A DNA stretch of 64,000 nt from Nonomuraea cavernae (GTDB lineage: Bacteria; Actinomycetota; Actinomycetes; Streptosporangiales; Streptosporangiaceae): contig NZ_BMNH01000022.1 in the NCBI RefSeq assembly GCF_014646355.1, forward strand, positions 62,001 through 126,000. The letters are read 5' to 3'. Every line of letters starts with the position of its first letter. Position 1 is the stretch's first letter. The translations under genes and the position numbers were made by a program. Of the stretch, positions 1 through 8,922 are shown piece by piece. The notes beneath the pieces were generated by a model. The model made no database searches. It was not told the DNA's origin and saw nothing but the letters and a program-made list of their open reading frames with translations.

Positions 1-1991
<1,991 letters not shown>

Positions 1992-2025
1992 GGCGGTTGT
2001 CCTTCTGGTTTGACTTCGGACCCAT

Positions 2026-2055
2026 AAGAAAACCCCTCGCGCGCGTGACGAGGGG
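2026..2055 (-). terminator. intrinsic terminator in the leuS leader
   Basis: On the minus strand CCCCTCG (2055-2049) and CGAGGGG (2039-2033) form a 7-bp GC stem with a 9-nt loop, followed directly by TTTTCTT. It lies only about 35 nt before the leuS start, so it can work only as a conditional terminator (attenuator). Confidence 0.75.
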
Positions 2056-2058
2056 CAG

Positions 2059-2091
2059 CCGCGACGGCGAGCTCTCTCAGAGCCGTCGCGG
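2059..2091 (-). promoter_or_regulatory. leader hairpin preceding the leuS terminator
   Basis: CCGCGACGGC and GCCGTCGCGG form a perfect 10-bp stem around a 13-nt loop. The 5' arm is the last codons of the leader peptide. The GGG just before that arm can pair with the CCC of the following terminator stem, so an extended form of this hairpin would compete with the terminator. It is a plausible antiterminator, but no folding calculation was run. Confidence 0.55.
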
Positions 2092-2121
2092 CCCGCTAAG
2101 AAGCAGGGTCGCGGAACGCAT
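2077..2121 (-). CDS. leuL: leucine-rich leader peptide of leuS (14 aa)
   Basis: A short ORF encoding [14 protein letters not shown], with three consecutive leucine codons (CTG CTT CTT, codons 6-8) and a fourth before the TGA stop. It ends inside a strong hairpin that is followed by an intrinsic terminator and then leuS. There is no Shine-Dalgarno sequence; instead a TAGGCT -10 box sits exactly at -12 to -7 of the ATG, as expected for a leaderless transcript. Leucine leader peptides are known before leuA-type genes in actinobacteria. Assigning the role to leuS here is inferred from position and codon content. Confidence 0.65.
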   Translation of the reverse strand: MRSATLLLSGPRRL

Positions 2122-2127
2122 AGGTCA

Positions 2128-2133
2128 AGCCTA
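2128..2133 (-). promoter_or_regulatory. -10 box for the leuS leader transcript
   Basis: TAGGCT on the minus strand ends 6 nt before the leader ATG, so the predicted first transcribed base is the A of ATG. No convincing -35 hexamer is seen at 17-18 nt. Confidence 0.45.
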
Positions 2134-2192
2134 GCGCACCTCTTCAATGGAATGCCGATACTCGACCGTGGTAGCCGGGCACAATGGGCACT

Positions 2193-2212
2193 TCAGGTCT
2201 GGTGAGACCTGA
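2193..2212. promoter_or_regulatory. perfect inverted repeat between divergent transcripts
   Basis: TCAGGTCT-GGTG-AGACCTGA is a perfect 8-bp inverted repeat. It lies between the leuS leader and the promoter-like sequence of the gene at 2446, and could be an operator or a hairpin. The rest of the 2122-2445 intergenic stretch shows only that promoter. Confidence 0.4.
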
Positions 2213-2226
2213 TGGTGATGTATCCG

Positions 2227-2253
2227 TTGTGACCTCATATGTCCCTTTAGAAT
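2227..2253 (+). promoter_or_regulatory. candidate promoter of the proline-rich membrane protein
   Basis: TTGTGA and TAGAAT hexamers with a 15-bp spacer, inside a locally AT-richer stretch. The predicted start near 2260 would leave a leader of about 185 nt before the ATG at 2446. Confidence 0.35.
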
Positions 2254-2445
2254 ACTCTCGTCGCCGTGGTGTACCCAGCTGAGCCCGAACGATCGATGGA
2301 CGGCCTGCCGATGCAGGACCCGCCCACCGATCCGCACGGCTTCGCCCGTTTCCCTGCGGAACTCGCTGGGTCTCCTGGAAAATCCCATGAGATCACGCCC
2401 GATGCGTCAAATGCGGACATAACACCACCAGGAGGTATGGCAGCA

Positions 2446-4119
2446 ATGGCAACGGAGAATTCCGGAGCACCACACCTGCCACAGTCCTGGCCCGAAGTGC
2501 CGCCGCAGGAGGCTCCTCAGCGCGACGTGCCCCCCTCGTGGCCGGCCGGCGGCCACGCGGACGTCCCCATGTCCTGGCCCGACGCCACCTCCCCGGCGCA
2601 GCGAGCCGACGCCTCCCGCCAGCCCTCCTGGCCCGACACCGCTCCGCCGTCACAGCCGTCCTGGCCGGACGCCACGCCGCCCCCGCGGCAACCGTCGTGG
2701 CCCGACGCCACCCGGCCCGGACAACCGGCCCAGCGACCGGGCGCCGCACCGGCACAGCAGCCGTCCTGGCCCGACGCCACCTCCCCGTCCCAGCCGTCCT
2801 GGCCCGACAGCCAGCGCTACGAGCAGCCGTCCTGGCCGGACGCGACGGCGCCGTCGCAGCAGCCGGCCCGGCCGGAGCCGAGCCGGCAGGATCCGGTCCC
2901 CGCCTGGCAGGAGGCGCCTCCCGCCGCGACCGGCTGGGCCAACCTCAGCTCCCCCGCTCCCTGGCCGCAGGCCGACCAGGCCCGCCAGGCCGCACCCTCC
3001 GGACCGGAGACCCGGGCGCCGCAGGGCGGGCAGGTCGGCGCTGCGCCGTTCGACGAGCGCACCATGCAACAGCCCGCCTTCGACGAGCGCACCATGCAGC
3101 AATCCGCCTTCGACGGACGCGCCGCGCAGCAGGCCCCCTACGGCGGGGGGACGCCGCTGGACGAGCGGGCGATGCCGCAGGGACCGCCGCAGCCCGCGGG
3201 CGAGCGGCCGGGCGGCGAGCAGCAGGCGCGGCACGGCAGGCCGGGCGCCAACCTGAGCCGCGACCCCTCCGACCCCGACCGGCCGTTCGTGACGGCCGGC
3301 CAGATCAGCGGCTCGCGCACCCCTCCGCCGGAGCGCCAGCAGCAGCTCTGGGACACCGTCTTCGGCGACGACTACCAGTCCATGGACGAGCCGGATTCGC
3401 TGGACGACACGGGCAAGCCCATCTGGATCTACGCTCTGGCCGGATCGGTGGGGGTGGCCCTCGTCGGCGCCCTGCTCTGGGCGTTCCTGGCGGGCCCCCT
3501 GGCGGGTGACGGCGCGGACGACCCGGTGGCCCAGCCGAGCGCGTCGGCCAGCGCCACCGCCCCCAAGAAGACGTCCAACTCGATCGGCCGCCTGCGCACC
3601 TACGCCGGCACCGCCGCCCCGGTCGTCGGCGTCGTGCAGAGCCCCACGGCGGGCGTCTCGGTGCCGCGGCTCGGCGGCACCTGGCAGCTCGACCAGCGCG
3701 CCACGGTCCAGGCCACGTACGGCTTCGAGACCCGCCAGCACGCCAGGGTCGGCGACACCCAGGCCGAGCTGCTCACGGGCCCGCTGCCGCAGCGGATGGC
3801 GTCGGCCTACACCTCCGGCGACGATCTCGAACCGGTGATCAAGGCGGTCGTGGTGAACGCCCGTAAGCGGTTCTTCCCGCCCGGCAACCAGGTCCGCAAG
3901 ATCGCTCAGCAGCCGATCAAGGTGGGCGACGCCACCGGCCGCCTGATCGCCTACTCGCTGACGTCGGACACGCAGAAGGCGACGATCGTCACCATCGCCG
4001 TCAACAGCGGCAACGACCTGCCGGCGATCGTGTACATGTCGGTGCCGTCCACCGGCAAGCAGTTGCTGCCCGACATCAACACCGTGGTCAAGCAGTTGAA
4101 GGTCACCGCGCAGTCGTAG
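2446..4119 (+). CDS. proline-rich single-pass membrane protein with SWPD repeats
   Basis: A 557-residue protein of unknown function. The N-terminal half is low-complexity and proline-rich, with nine SWP[DEA] units within about the first 140 residues and three FDERTMQQ-type units further on. One transmembrane helix lies near residues 326-352. An extracytoplasmic C-terminal domain of about 190 residues follows a Ser/Ala/Thr linker and contains VPRLGGTW near residue 405. The start was chosen because AGGAGG (2430-2435) precedes it; an ATG at 2437 is too close to that site. The same topology and a VPRLGG-W motif recur in the protein at 31975-32898, so the two probably share a domain. No enzymatic motif was recognised. 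Confidence 0.8.
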   Translation: MATENSGAPHLPQSWPEVPPQEAPQRDVPPSWPAGGHADVPMSWPDATSPAQRADASRQPSWPDTAPPSQPSWPDATPPPRQPSWPDATRPGQPAQRPGAAPAQQPSWPDATSPSQPSWPDSQRYEQPSWPDATAPSQQPARPEPSRQDPVPAWQEAPPAATGWANLSSPAPWPQADQARQAAPSGPETRAPQGGQVGAAPFDERTMQQPAFDERTMQQSAFDGRAAQQAPYGGGTPLDERAMPQGPPQPAGERPGGEQQARHGRPGANLSRDPSDPDRPFVTAGQISGSRTPPPERQQQLWDTVFGDDYQSMDEPDSLDDTGKPIWIYALAGSVGVALVGALLWAFLAGPLAGDGADDPVAQPSASASATAPKKTSNSIGRLRTYAGTAAPVVGVVQSPTAGVSVPRLGGTWQLDQRATVQATYGFETRQHARVGDTQAELLTGPLPQRMASAYTSGDDLEPVIKAVVVNARKRFFPPGNQVRKIAQQPIKVGDATGRLIAYSLTSDTQKATIVTIAVNSGNDLPAIVYMSVPSTGKQLLPDINTVVKQLKVTAQS

Positions 4120-4140
4120 CCCGGCCGCGCGGTGGCCGCC

Positions 4141-4171
4141 GCGCTAGCCGTCGCGCTAGCCGTCGCGCTAG
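4141..4171. repeat. 12-bp tandem repeat at a gene 3' end
   Basis: GCGCTAGCCGTC occurs twice followed by GCGCTAG. Each unit contains the CTAG that includes the stop codon of the P450 at 4168. It looks like slippage duplication of the gene end. Confidence 0.75.
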
Positions 4172-5406
4172 AAGGTGCACTCCATGTGCTTGATGCCGTT
4201 GATGAAGCTGCTGTGGAGCCGGTCGGGCTTGCCGCCCTCGATCTGCGGGACGCGGCGCAGCAGCTCGCGGAACATGAGCGTGATCTCGCGCCGGGCCAGG
4301 TGCGCCCCGAGGCAGAAGTGCGGCCCGGGCCCGCCGAAGCCCACGTGCGGGTTGGGGCTGCGGGTGATGTCGAAGGCGTACGGCGAGTCGAACACTTCGG
4401 GGTCGCGGTTGGCCGCCCAGTAGTAGAGGACGACCTTCTCGCCCTTGCGGTAGAGGTGACCGTTCATCTCGTGGTCCCTGGTCACCTTGCGGCGCATGAA
4501 GTTGACCGGCGAGGCGAGCCGGACGATCTCCTCGACCGCGCCGGGCGCGCGGCCGTCGATGTCCTCCAGCCACAGCGCCCGCTGGTCGGGGTTCTGGGTG
4601 AGCAGCCGGAGTCCGTACGAGATCGCGTTGCGGGTGGTCTCGTTGCCCGCCACCACCAGCAGGATGAAGAACGACCCCAGCTCCTGCATGGTCAGCCGCT
4701 CGCCGTCGATGTTGGCGTTGACCAGGGACGACGTCAGGTCGTTCGTGGGGTTCTCGGCGCGGTGGGCGGCCAGGTCATGCACCAGTTGCTGGAGTTCCAT
4801 GCCCGCCGTGAGCAGCCGCTCGGCGATCTTGCTGACGTCGTCGCCGGCGTATTCGGGGTCGAACCCGCCCAGGATGATGTTGGAGCGGTCGAAGACGAAC
4901 CGGTAGTCCTGCTCGGCGATGCCCATCATGTCGCAGATGATCTTCAGCGGGAGCCGCGCGGCCACGTCGGTCACGAAGTCGCCGCCGGGGCCCTTGTCCA
5001 GCAGGTCGTCGACGATGCCCGACGCGGCGGTCTCCACGTCGGCCTCGAACTGCTTGATCATCTTGGGCGTGAAGGCCCGGGAGACGATCCGGCGGAGGCG
5101 GGCGTGACGGGGGTCGTCCATGTTGATCATGGAGCCGAAGTACTCGGCGAACTCGGCGGGCATGTCGGGGATGTTCGTCGCTCCCCCGTCGCCCGAGCAG
5201 AAGACCTCGGCGTTGCGGCTGGCTTCGACGACGTCGGCGTGCTTGGCCAACGCGTAGTATCCGGGCCCCTTCGGAATGAGGCCGATCTCCATCTCCTCGA
5301 AGAAGGCCGGCGTCTCAAGCGCGCGTAGCCGGTCGAACGCCTCCTCCCTCTCGGACATGGGCCGAGCCCAGAATCGTTGGTCGGAGAGGTCGAAGTCCAC
5401 GCTCAT
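4168..5406 (-). CDS. cytochrome P450
   Basis: A soluble bacterial P450 of 412 residues. The heme-ligand motif is FGGPGPHFCLGAHLAR with the cysteine at about residue 365. The oxygen-activating I helix reads AGNETT at about 253-258, and the K-helix ExxR is EIVR at about 293-296. The sequence around the heme loop resembles the actinobacterial CYP124/125/142 group that hydroxylates sterol and isoprenoid side chains, but the substrate is not known. The ATG at 5406 was chosen because the N-terminus then aligns with the paralogue at 7637-8890; no strong ribosome site is seen. A perfect palindrome lies 43 bp upstream. Confidence 0.93.
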   Translation of the reverse strand: MSVDFDLSDQRFWARPMSEREEAFDRLRALETPAFFEEMEIGLIPKGPGYYALAKHADVVEASRNAEVFCSGDGGATNIPDMPAEFAEYFGSMINMDDPRHARLRRIVSRAFTPKMIKQFEADVETAASGIVDDLLDKGPGGDFVTDVAARLPLKIICDMMGIAEQDYRFVFDRSNIILGGFDPEYAGDDVSKIAERLLTAGMELQQLVHDLAAHRAENPTNDLTSSLVNANIDGERLTMQELGSFFILLVVAGNETTRNAISYGLRLLTQNPDQRALWLEDIDGRAPGAVEEIVRLASPVNFMRRKVTRDHEMNGHLYRKGEKVVLYYWAANRDPEVFDSPYAFDITRSPNPHVGFGGPGPHFCLGAHLARREITLMFRELLRRVPQIEGGKPDRLHSSFINGIKHMECTF

Positions 5407-5448
5407 GAGGCAATCATTCAAAGCGACGACACTCACGTCAATGCTTTC

Positions 5449-5465
5449 GACGTACACCGTACGTC
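5449..5465. promoter_or_regulatory. perfect palindrome, candidate operator of the first P450
   Basis: GACGTAC-ACC-GTACGTC has perfect 7-bp arms and lies in the 228-bp region between the divergent P450 and methyltransferase genes. Its size and symmetry fit a TetR- or GntR-type site; no regulator gene is adjacent. Confidence 0.45.
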
Positions 5466-5634
5466 CATCTCTCGGAAAATCTGTCGCGCCCAAGATCCCA
5501 AAGCTTTAGGGTGGTGGCGTGTTCTTCTTCTTCCACCTGCGTTAGCGATCCGCCGGCGGGTCCGTGGACGACCCACCGCCGGCGATGCGGGACGGCCGAC
5601 CGCCGCCCCGGGTCGCGACGTGGGAGAAGGACAC

Positions 5635-6768
5635 GTGCGTACATATGCCGTGGCCAGGGCGGTGCGTGGCATCGAGCCCCTGGTGGCCGCGGAGATCAGC
5701 GGGCTGGGACGGGTGCGCGCGACGCGCCACCGTGAGGTGTGGTTCGAGACGGCGGAGCCGGGGCCCGGGCTCCTGGGCCTGCGGACGGCCGACGACGTGC
5801 TGCTGGTGGCGGCTGTTGTTGACGGCGTCGGGCGCGACCGGAGCGCCCTGGAGCGCCTCGGCAGGGCGGCCCGCGAGATCGACGCCCCGGGCCTGTTGCG
5901 GCTCAGACGGCGCATCACCGGGGCCGCTCGCCGGGCGGACGGAGAGGCACGGGAGCAGGGCGGCCCGTCTCCCCTGACGGGCGTGGAGGTGTCGGCCTCC
6001 TTCGTCGGACGCCGCAACTACACCCGTTTCGACCTCGAGGACAGCGTCGGCGCGGCGCTCGCCCGGCCGCTCGGGCTGCCCTATCACCCGCGCCGCGACG
6101 GCGGGGTGCCGCCCGGCGGGTCGCTGGCCTGGCGGGTCACGGTCGAGGACGACCAGGCGGTCATCGCGCTGCGGGTGGCCGACCGGCCGCTGCACCGCAG
6201 GCCGTACAAACTGGGCACGGTCGCCGGGACCCTGCACCCGCCGATGGCCGCCGCGATGGCGCGGCTGGCCGGGATCGGCGGAGCCGGCACGGTGCTGGAC
6301 CCGTGCTGCGGCGCGGGCACCACGCTCATCGAGGCGCACGCGCTCGCCCCGGGCGCGTGCCTGCTCGGCGTCGACCGCGACCCACTCGCGCTGCGCACGG
6401 CCGCCGCCAACGCCGCCCGGGCATCGTCCGGGCGGAGCGCCTTCGGGTGGGCGCTGGGGGACGCCGGTCGGCTGCCGGTGCCGGACGGCGGTGTGGAGCG
6501 GGTGCTGGTGAACCCGCCCTGGGGGCGGCAGGTGGCGCCGTCGGGGGCGCTGGCACGCGACGCCGGGCTGCTCTGGCGGGAGCTGTGGCGCGTGCTGGCG
6601 GGCGACGGGGTCGCGGTCGCGCTCCTGCACGAGGGCGCGCCGGGCGCGACCGGTGTGCCGCCCGGCTTCGAGGTGGAGCGGACGCTGGAGGTGAGCCTGG
6701 CGGGGCGCCACCCGGTGATCGCGGTGCTCAGGAAACGCCCCCGTCCCCGGCGCCGGCGAGACCGCTGA
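5635..6768 (+). CDS. Trm11/TrmN-like RNA methyltransferase
   Basis: A class I SAM-dependent methyltransferase of 377 residues. The N-terminal part (VRTYAVARAVRGIEPLVAAE) resembles THUMP-containing RNA methyltransferases. The SAM-binding motif is LDPCCGAGTT at about 221-230 and the catalytic motif is NPPW at about 293-296, which is typical of enzymes that methylate an exocyclic amino group of guanine or adenine. tRNA guanine N2-methylation is the likeliest activity, by family. The GTG start is preceded by GAAGGA. Its stop lies 3 bp from the stop of the convergent hydrolase gene. Confidence 0.82.
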   Translation: MRTYAVARAVRGIEPLVAAEISGLGRVRATRHREVWFETAEPGPGLLGLRTADDVLLVAAVVDGVGRDRSALERLGRAAREIDAPGLLRLRRRITGAARRADGEAREQGGPSPLTGVEVSASFVGRRNYTRFDLEDSVGAALARPLGLPYHPRRDGGVPPGGSLAWRVTVEDDQAVIALRVADRPLHRRPYKLGTVAGTLHPPMAAAMARLAGIGGAGTVLDPCCGAGTTLIEAHALAPGACLLGVDRDPLALRTAAANAARASSGRSAFGWALGDAGRLPVPDGGVERVLVNPPWGRQVAPSGALARDAGLLWRELWRVLAGDGVAVALLHEGAPGATGVPPGFEVERTLEVSLAGRHPVIAVLRKRPRPRRRRDR

Positions 6769-6771
6769 CGT

Positions 6772-7632
6772 TCAGGAGGGGGCGGGGCCGAGCCAGTCGA
6801 GGATGAGGCGGTTGACCTCGTCGGGGCGTTCGAGGTGGAGGAAGTGGCCCGCCTCGGCGACCAGCTCGGCCCTCGACCCCTCGGGCAGGTGGTCGAAGGC
6901 GCCCTTGGCCACCTCGGGCCCGAGGCAGCCGTCCTGGGCGCCGTGCAGGTAGAGGACCGGCCCGGTGGGGGTCGGAGAGGGCTCCGGGTAGCGGCCGGAC
7001 GGCGGCGTCGTGCCCAGCTCGGCACGGTAGTAGCCGAGGGCCGCCGCCAGGTTGGCGGGTTCGCCGATGCTGCGCCGGACGAACTCCACGTCCCGGCCGG
7101 CGTCGTAGCCGGGCGACCAGTCGGCCCAGAGCTTCTCCAGGAAGCCCGGCATCGCGACGGCGGTCTCGGCCAGGCCGGTCTGGAAGAGGAAGACGTAGAA
7201 CGACCGCTTGAGCTGGTCGTACTCCAGGAACGCGGGGAACAGCGTGCCCGAGGGAGGCACCGCCATGGCGACGGCCCGGCGGAAGCGGCCGGCCGTGGCG
7301 TAGACGGGGAACGCGCCCCAGTCGTGGCCGATGACGACGGCCCGCTCGTCCCCGCCGAGCGCCTCGCGCAGAGCGGCGACGTCGGCGGCGAGCGCCGCTC
7401 CCTCGTAGGCGCCGTCGGCGGGCACCTCGGTGGGGGCGTAGCCGCGCATGAACGGCGCCACCGCCCGGTAGCCGCGCTCGGCCAGGGCGGGCATCAGGTG
7501 CCGCCAGGTGTGCGCGGTGTCGGGGAAGCCGTGCAGGCACAGCGCCAGCGGTCCTTCCCCGACGGCCAGATACGCGAACTCCACCCCATTGGCGTGGATA
7601 GTTCTGATCTCCATGACTGCGAAACCTAGCAT
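6772..7632 (-). CDS. alpha/beta hydrolase, epoxide hydrolase/haloalkane dehalogenase type
   Basis: An alpha/beta-fold hydrolase of 286 residues. The oxyanion-hole region is HGFPD at 34-38, the nucleophile motif is GHDWG with Asp104, the acid is probably Asp234 and the general base His263 (AGHFLH). An aspartate nucleophile separates it from esterases and fits epoxide hydrolases or dehalogenases. It starts 4 nt after the stop of the upstream P450 and is probably cotranscribed with it; an in-frame ATG at 7614 is an equally possible start. Together with the P450 it could open an epoxide made during oxidation, which is inference. Confidence 0.88.
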   Translation of the reverse strand: MLGFAVMEIRTIHANGVEFAYLAVGEGPLALCLHGFPDTAHTWRHLMPALAERGYRAVAPFMRGYAPTEVPADGAYEGAALAADVAALREALGGDERAVVIGHDWGAFPVYATAGRFRRAVAMAVPPSGTLFPAFLEYDQLKRSFYVFLFQTGLAETAVAMPGFLEKLWADWSPGYDAGRDVEFVRRSIGEPANLAAALGYYRAELGTTPPSGRYPEPSPTPTGPVLYLHGAQDGCLGPEVAKGAFDHLPEGSRAELVAEAGHFLHLERPDEVNRLILDWLGPAPS

Positions 7633-7636
7633 TCGG

Positions 7637-8890
7637 TCAGTAGGTGTAGCGCAGGTGTTTGATGCCGTTGATGAAGTTGGACAGCAGGAAGTCGGGCTCC
7701 GCGGTGGCTCTGATGTCCGGCAGCCGGGTGAACAGCTCGCGGAACATCACGGTCATCTCCCTGCGCGCGAGGTGGGCGCCCAGGCAGTAGTGCGGACCGG
7801 GGCCGCCGAAGCCGACATGCGGGTTGGGGTCGCGGGTGATGTCGAACGCGTCGGGGTCGGCGAAAACTGATTCGTCGCGGTTGGCGGAGTTGTAGAAGAG
7901 CAGCACCTTGTCGCCCTTCCGGTAGTTCACGCCGTTCATCTCGTGGTCGCGGGTGAGGGTGCGGCGGAACTGGATCACCGGGGTGGCGTAGCGGACGATC
8001 TCGTCGCAGGCCTTGCCGATGCGGCCGTCGAAGTCCGCCAGCAGCAGCTCGCGCTGGTCCGGGTGGTCGGTGAGGAGCTTGAGCCCGTACGCGATCGCGT
8101 TGCGGGTCGTCTCGCTGCCGGCCACCACGAGGAGGATGAAGAACGAGCCCAGCTCCTGCGAGGTGAGCCGTTCCTCGCCGTTGACCAGCAGGCTCACCAG
8201 GTCGCCCGTGGGGCGTTCGCGCCGCTCGTCGCCCAGGCGGGCGGCCAGGCGGTTCAGCGAGAAGCCGGCGTGCAGCAGCTTGACCAGGCCGCGGGCCACG
8301 TTGACCCGGCTGAAGTCGGGGGACAGGCCGGTGTACTCGGGGTCGGCGTTGCCGAGGATCACGTTGGTCCGGCGTAACACCATGTCATGAAATTTCGCCG
8401 GAATCCCCATCATGTCGCAGATGACACGTACGGGAAGCTTCGCGGCGATTTGGGGGACGAAGTCCCCGGGCCCTTCCTCGATCGCCTGGTCCACGATCTC
8501 GGCGGCGGCCCTGGCCAGGTCCTCCTCCATCTTGGACAGGATGCGCGGGGTGAACGCCCGGGAGACGATCCGGCGCAGCCGCGCGTGCCTCGGGTCGTCC
8601 ATGTTGATCATCGAGCCGAAGTACACGGCCAGCCAGCGGGGCATGTCGGGGATGCTGTTGGAGCAGGGCTCACTGCTGAAGACGGCGGCGTTGCGGCTGG
8701 CCTCGGTCACGTCCGCGTGGCGCACCAGCGCGTAGTAGCCGGGGCCGCCCCCGATGAACGGCACCTGCTGCTCGGGCACGAACACGGGCCTGTCGAGCGC
8801 GCGCAGCCGCCGGAAGGCGGCCATCCGCTCAGCCTGGGGCAACGCCCAGAACGGGATCTGCGACAGGTCCGTGTCCAAGGAGAGCGTCAT
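7637..8890 (-). CDS. cytochrome P450
   Basis: A P450 of 417 residues, closely similar to the one at 4168-5406 throughout (N-terminal TDLSQIPFWALPQAERMAAFRRLRAL, I-helix AGSETT, heme motif FGGPGPHYCLGAHLAR with Cys at about 369). The two are likely a duplicated pair with related substrates. It is second in a minus-strand unit: GMC oxidoreductase, this P450, hydrolase. A palindromic site overlaps the 28-bp gap upstream. Confidence 0.95.
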   Translation of the reverse strand: MTLSLDTDLSQIPFWALPQAERMAAFRRLRALDRPVFVPEQQVPFIGGGPGYYALVRHADVTEASRNAAVFSSEPCSNSIPDMPRWLAVYFGSMINMDDPRHARLRRIVSRAFTPRILSKMEEDLARAAAEIVDQAIEEGPGDFVPQIAAKLPVRVICDMMGIPAKFHDMVLRRTNVILGNADPEYTGLSPDFSRVNVARGLVKLLHAGFSLNRLAARLGDERRERPTGDLVSLLVNGEERLTSQELGSFFILLVVAGSETTRNAIAYGLKLLTDHPDQRELLLADFDGRIGKACDEIVRYATPVIQFRRTLTRDHEMNGVNYRKGDKVLLFYNSANRDESVFADPDAFDITRDPNPHVGFGGPGPHYCLGAHLARREMTVMFRELFTRLPDIRATAEPDFLLSNFINGIKHLRYTY

Positions 8891-8906
8891 ACTCCACGAC
8901 CTTCAC

Positions 8907-8922
8907 GCAAGTGTTCACTTAC
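8907..8922. promoter_or_regulatory. candidate operator GCAAGT-N4-ACTTAC
   Basis: GCAAGTGTTCACTTAC overlaps the stop codon of the GMC oxidoreductase and lies 17 bp upstream of the P450 start. A related site lies upstream of the GMC gene, which suggests control by one regulator encoded elsewhere. Confidence 0.5.

Noticed and set aside
2131-2388. An 85-codon minus-strand ORF upstream of the leuS leader
   Set aside because: No ribosome site and no similarity; it crosses the palindrome and promoter-like sequence of the divergent gene.
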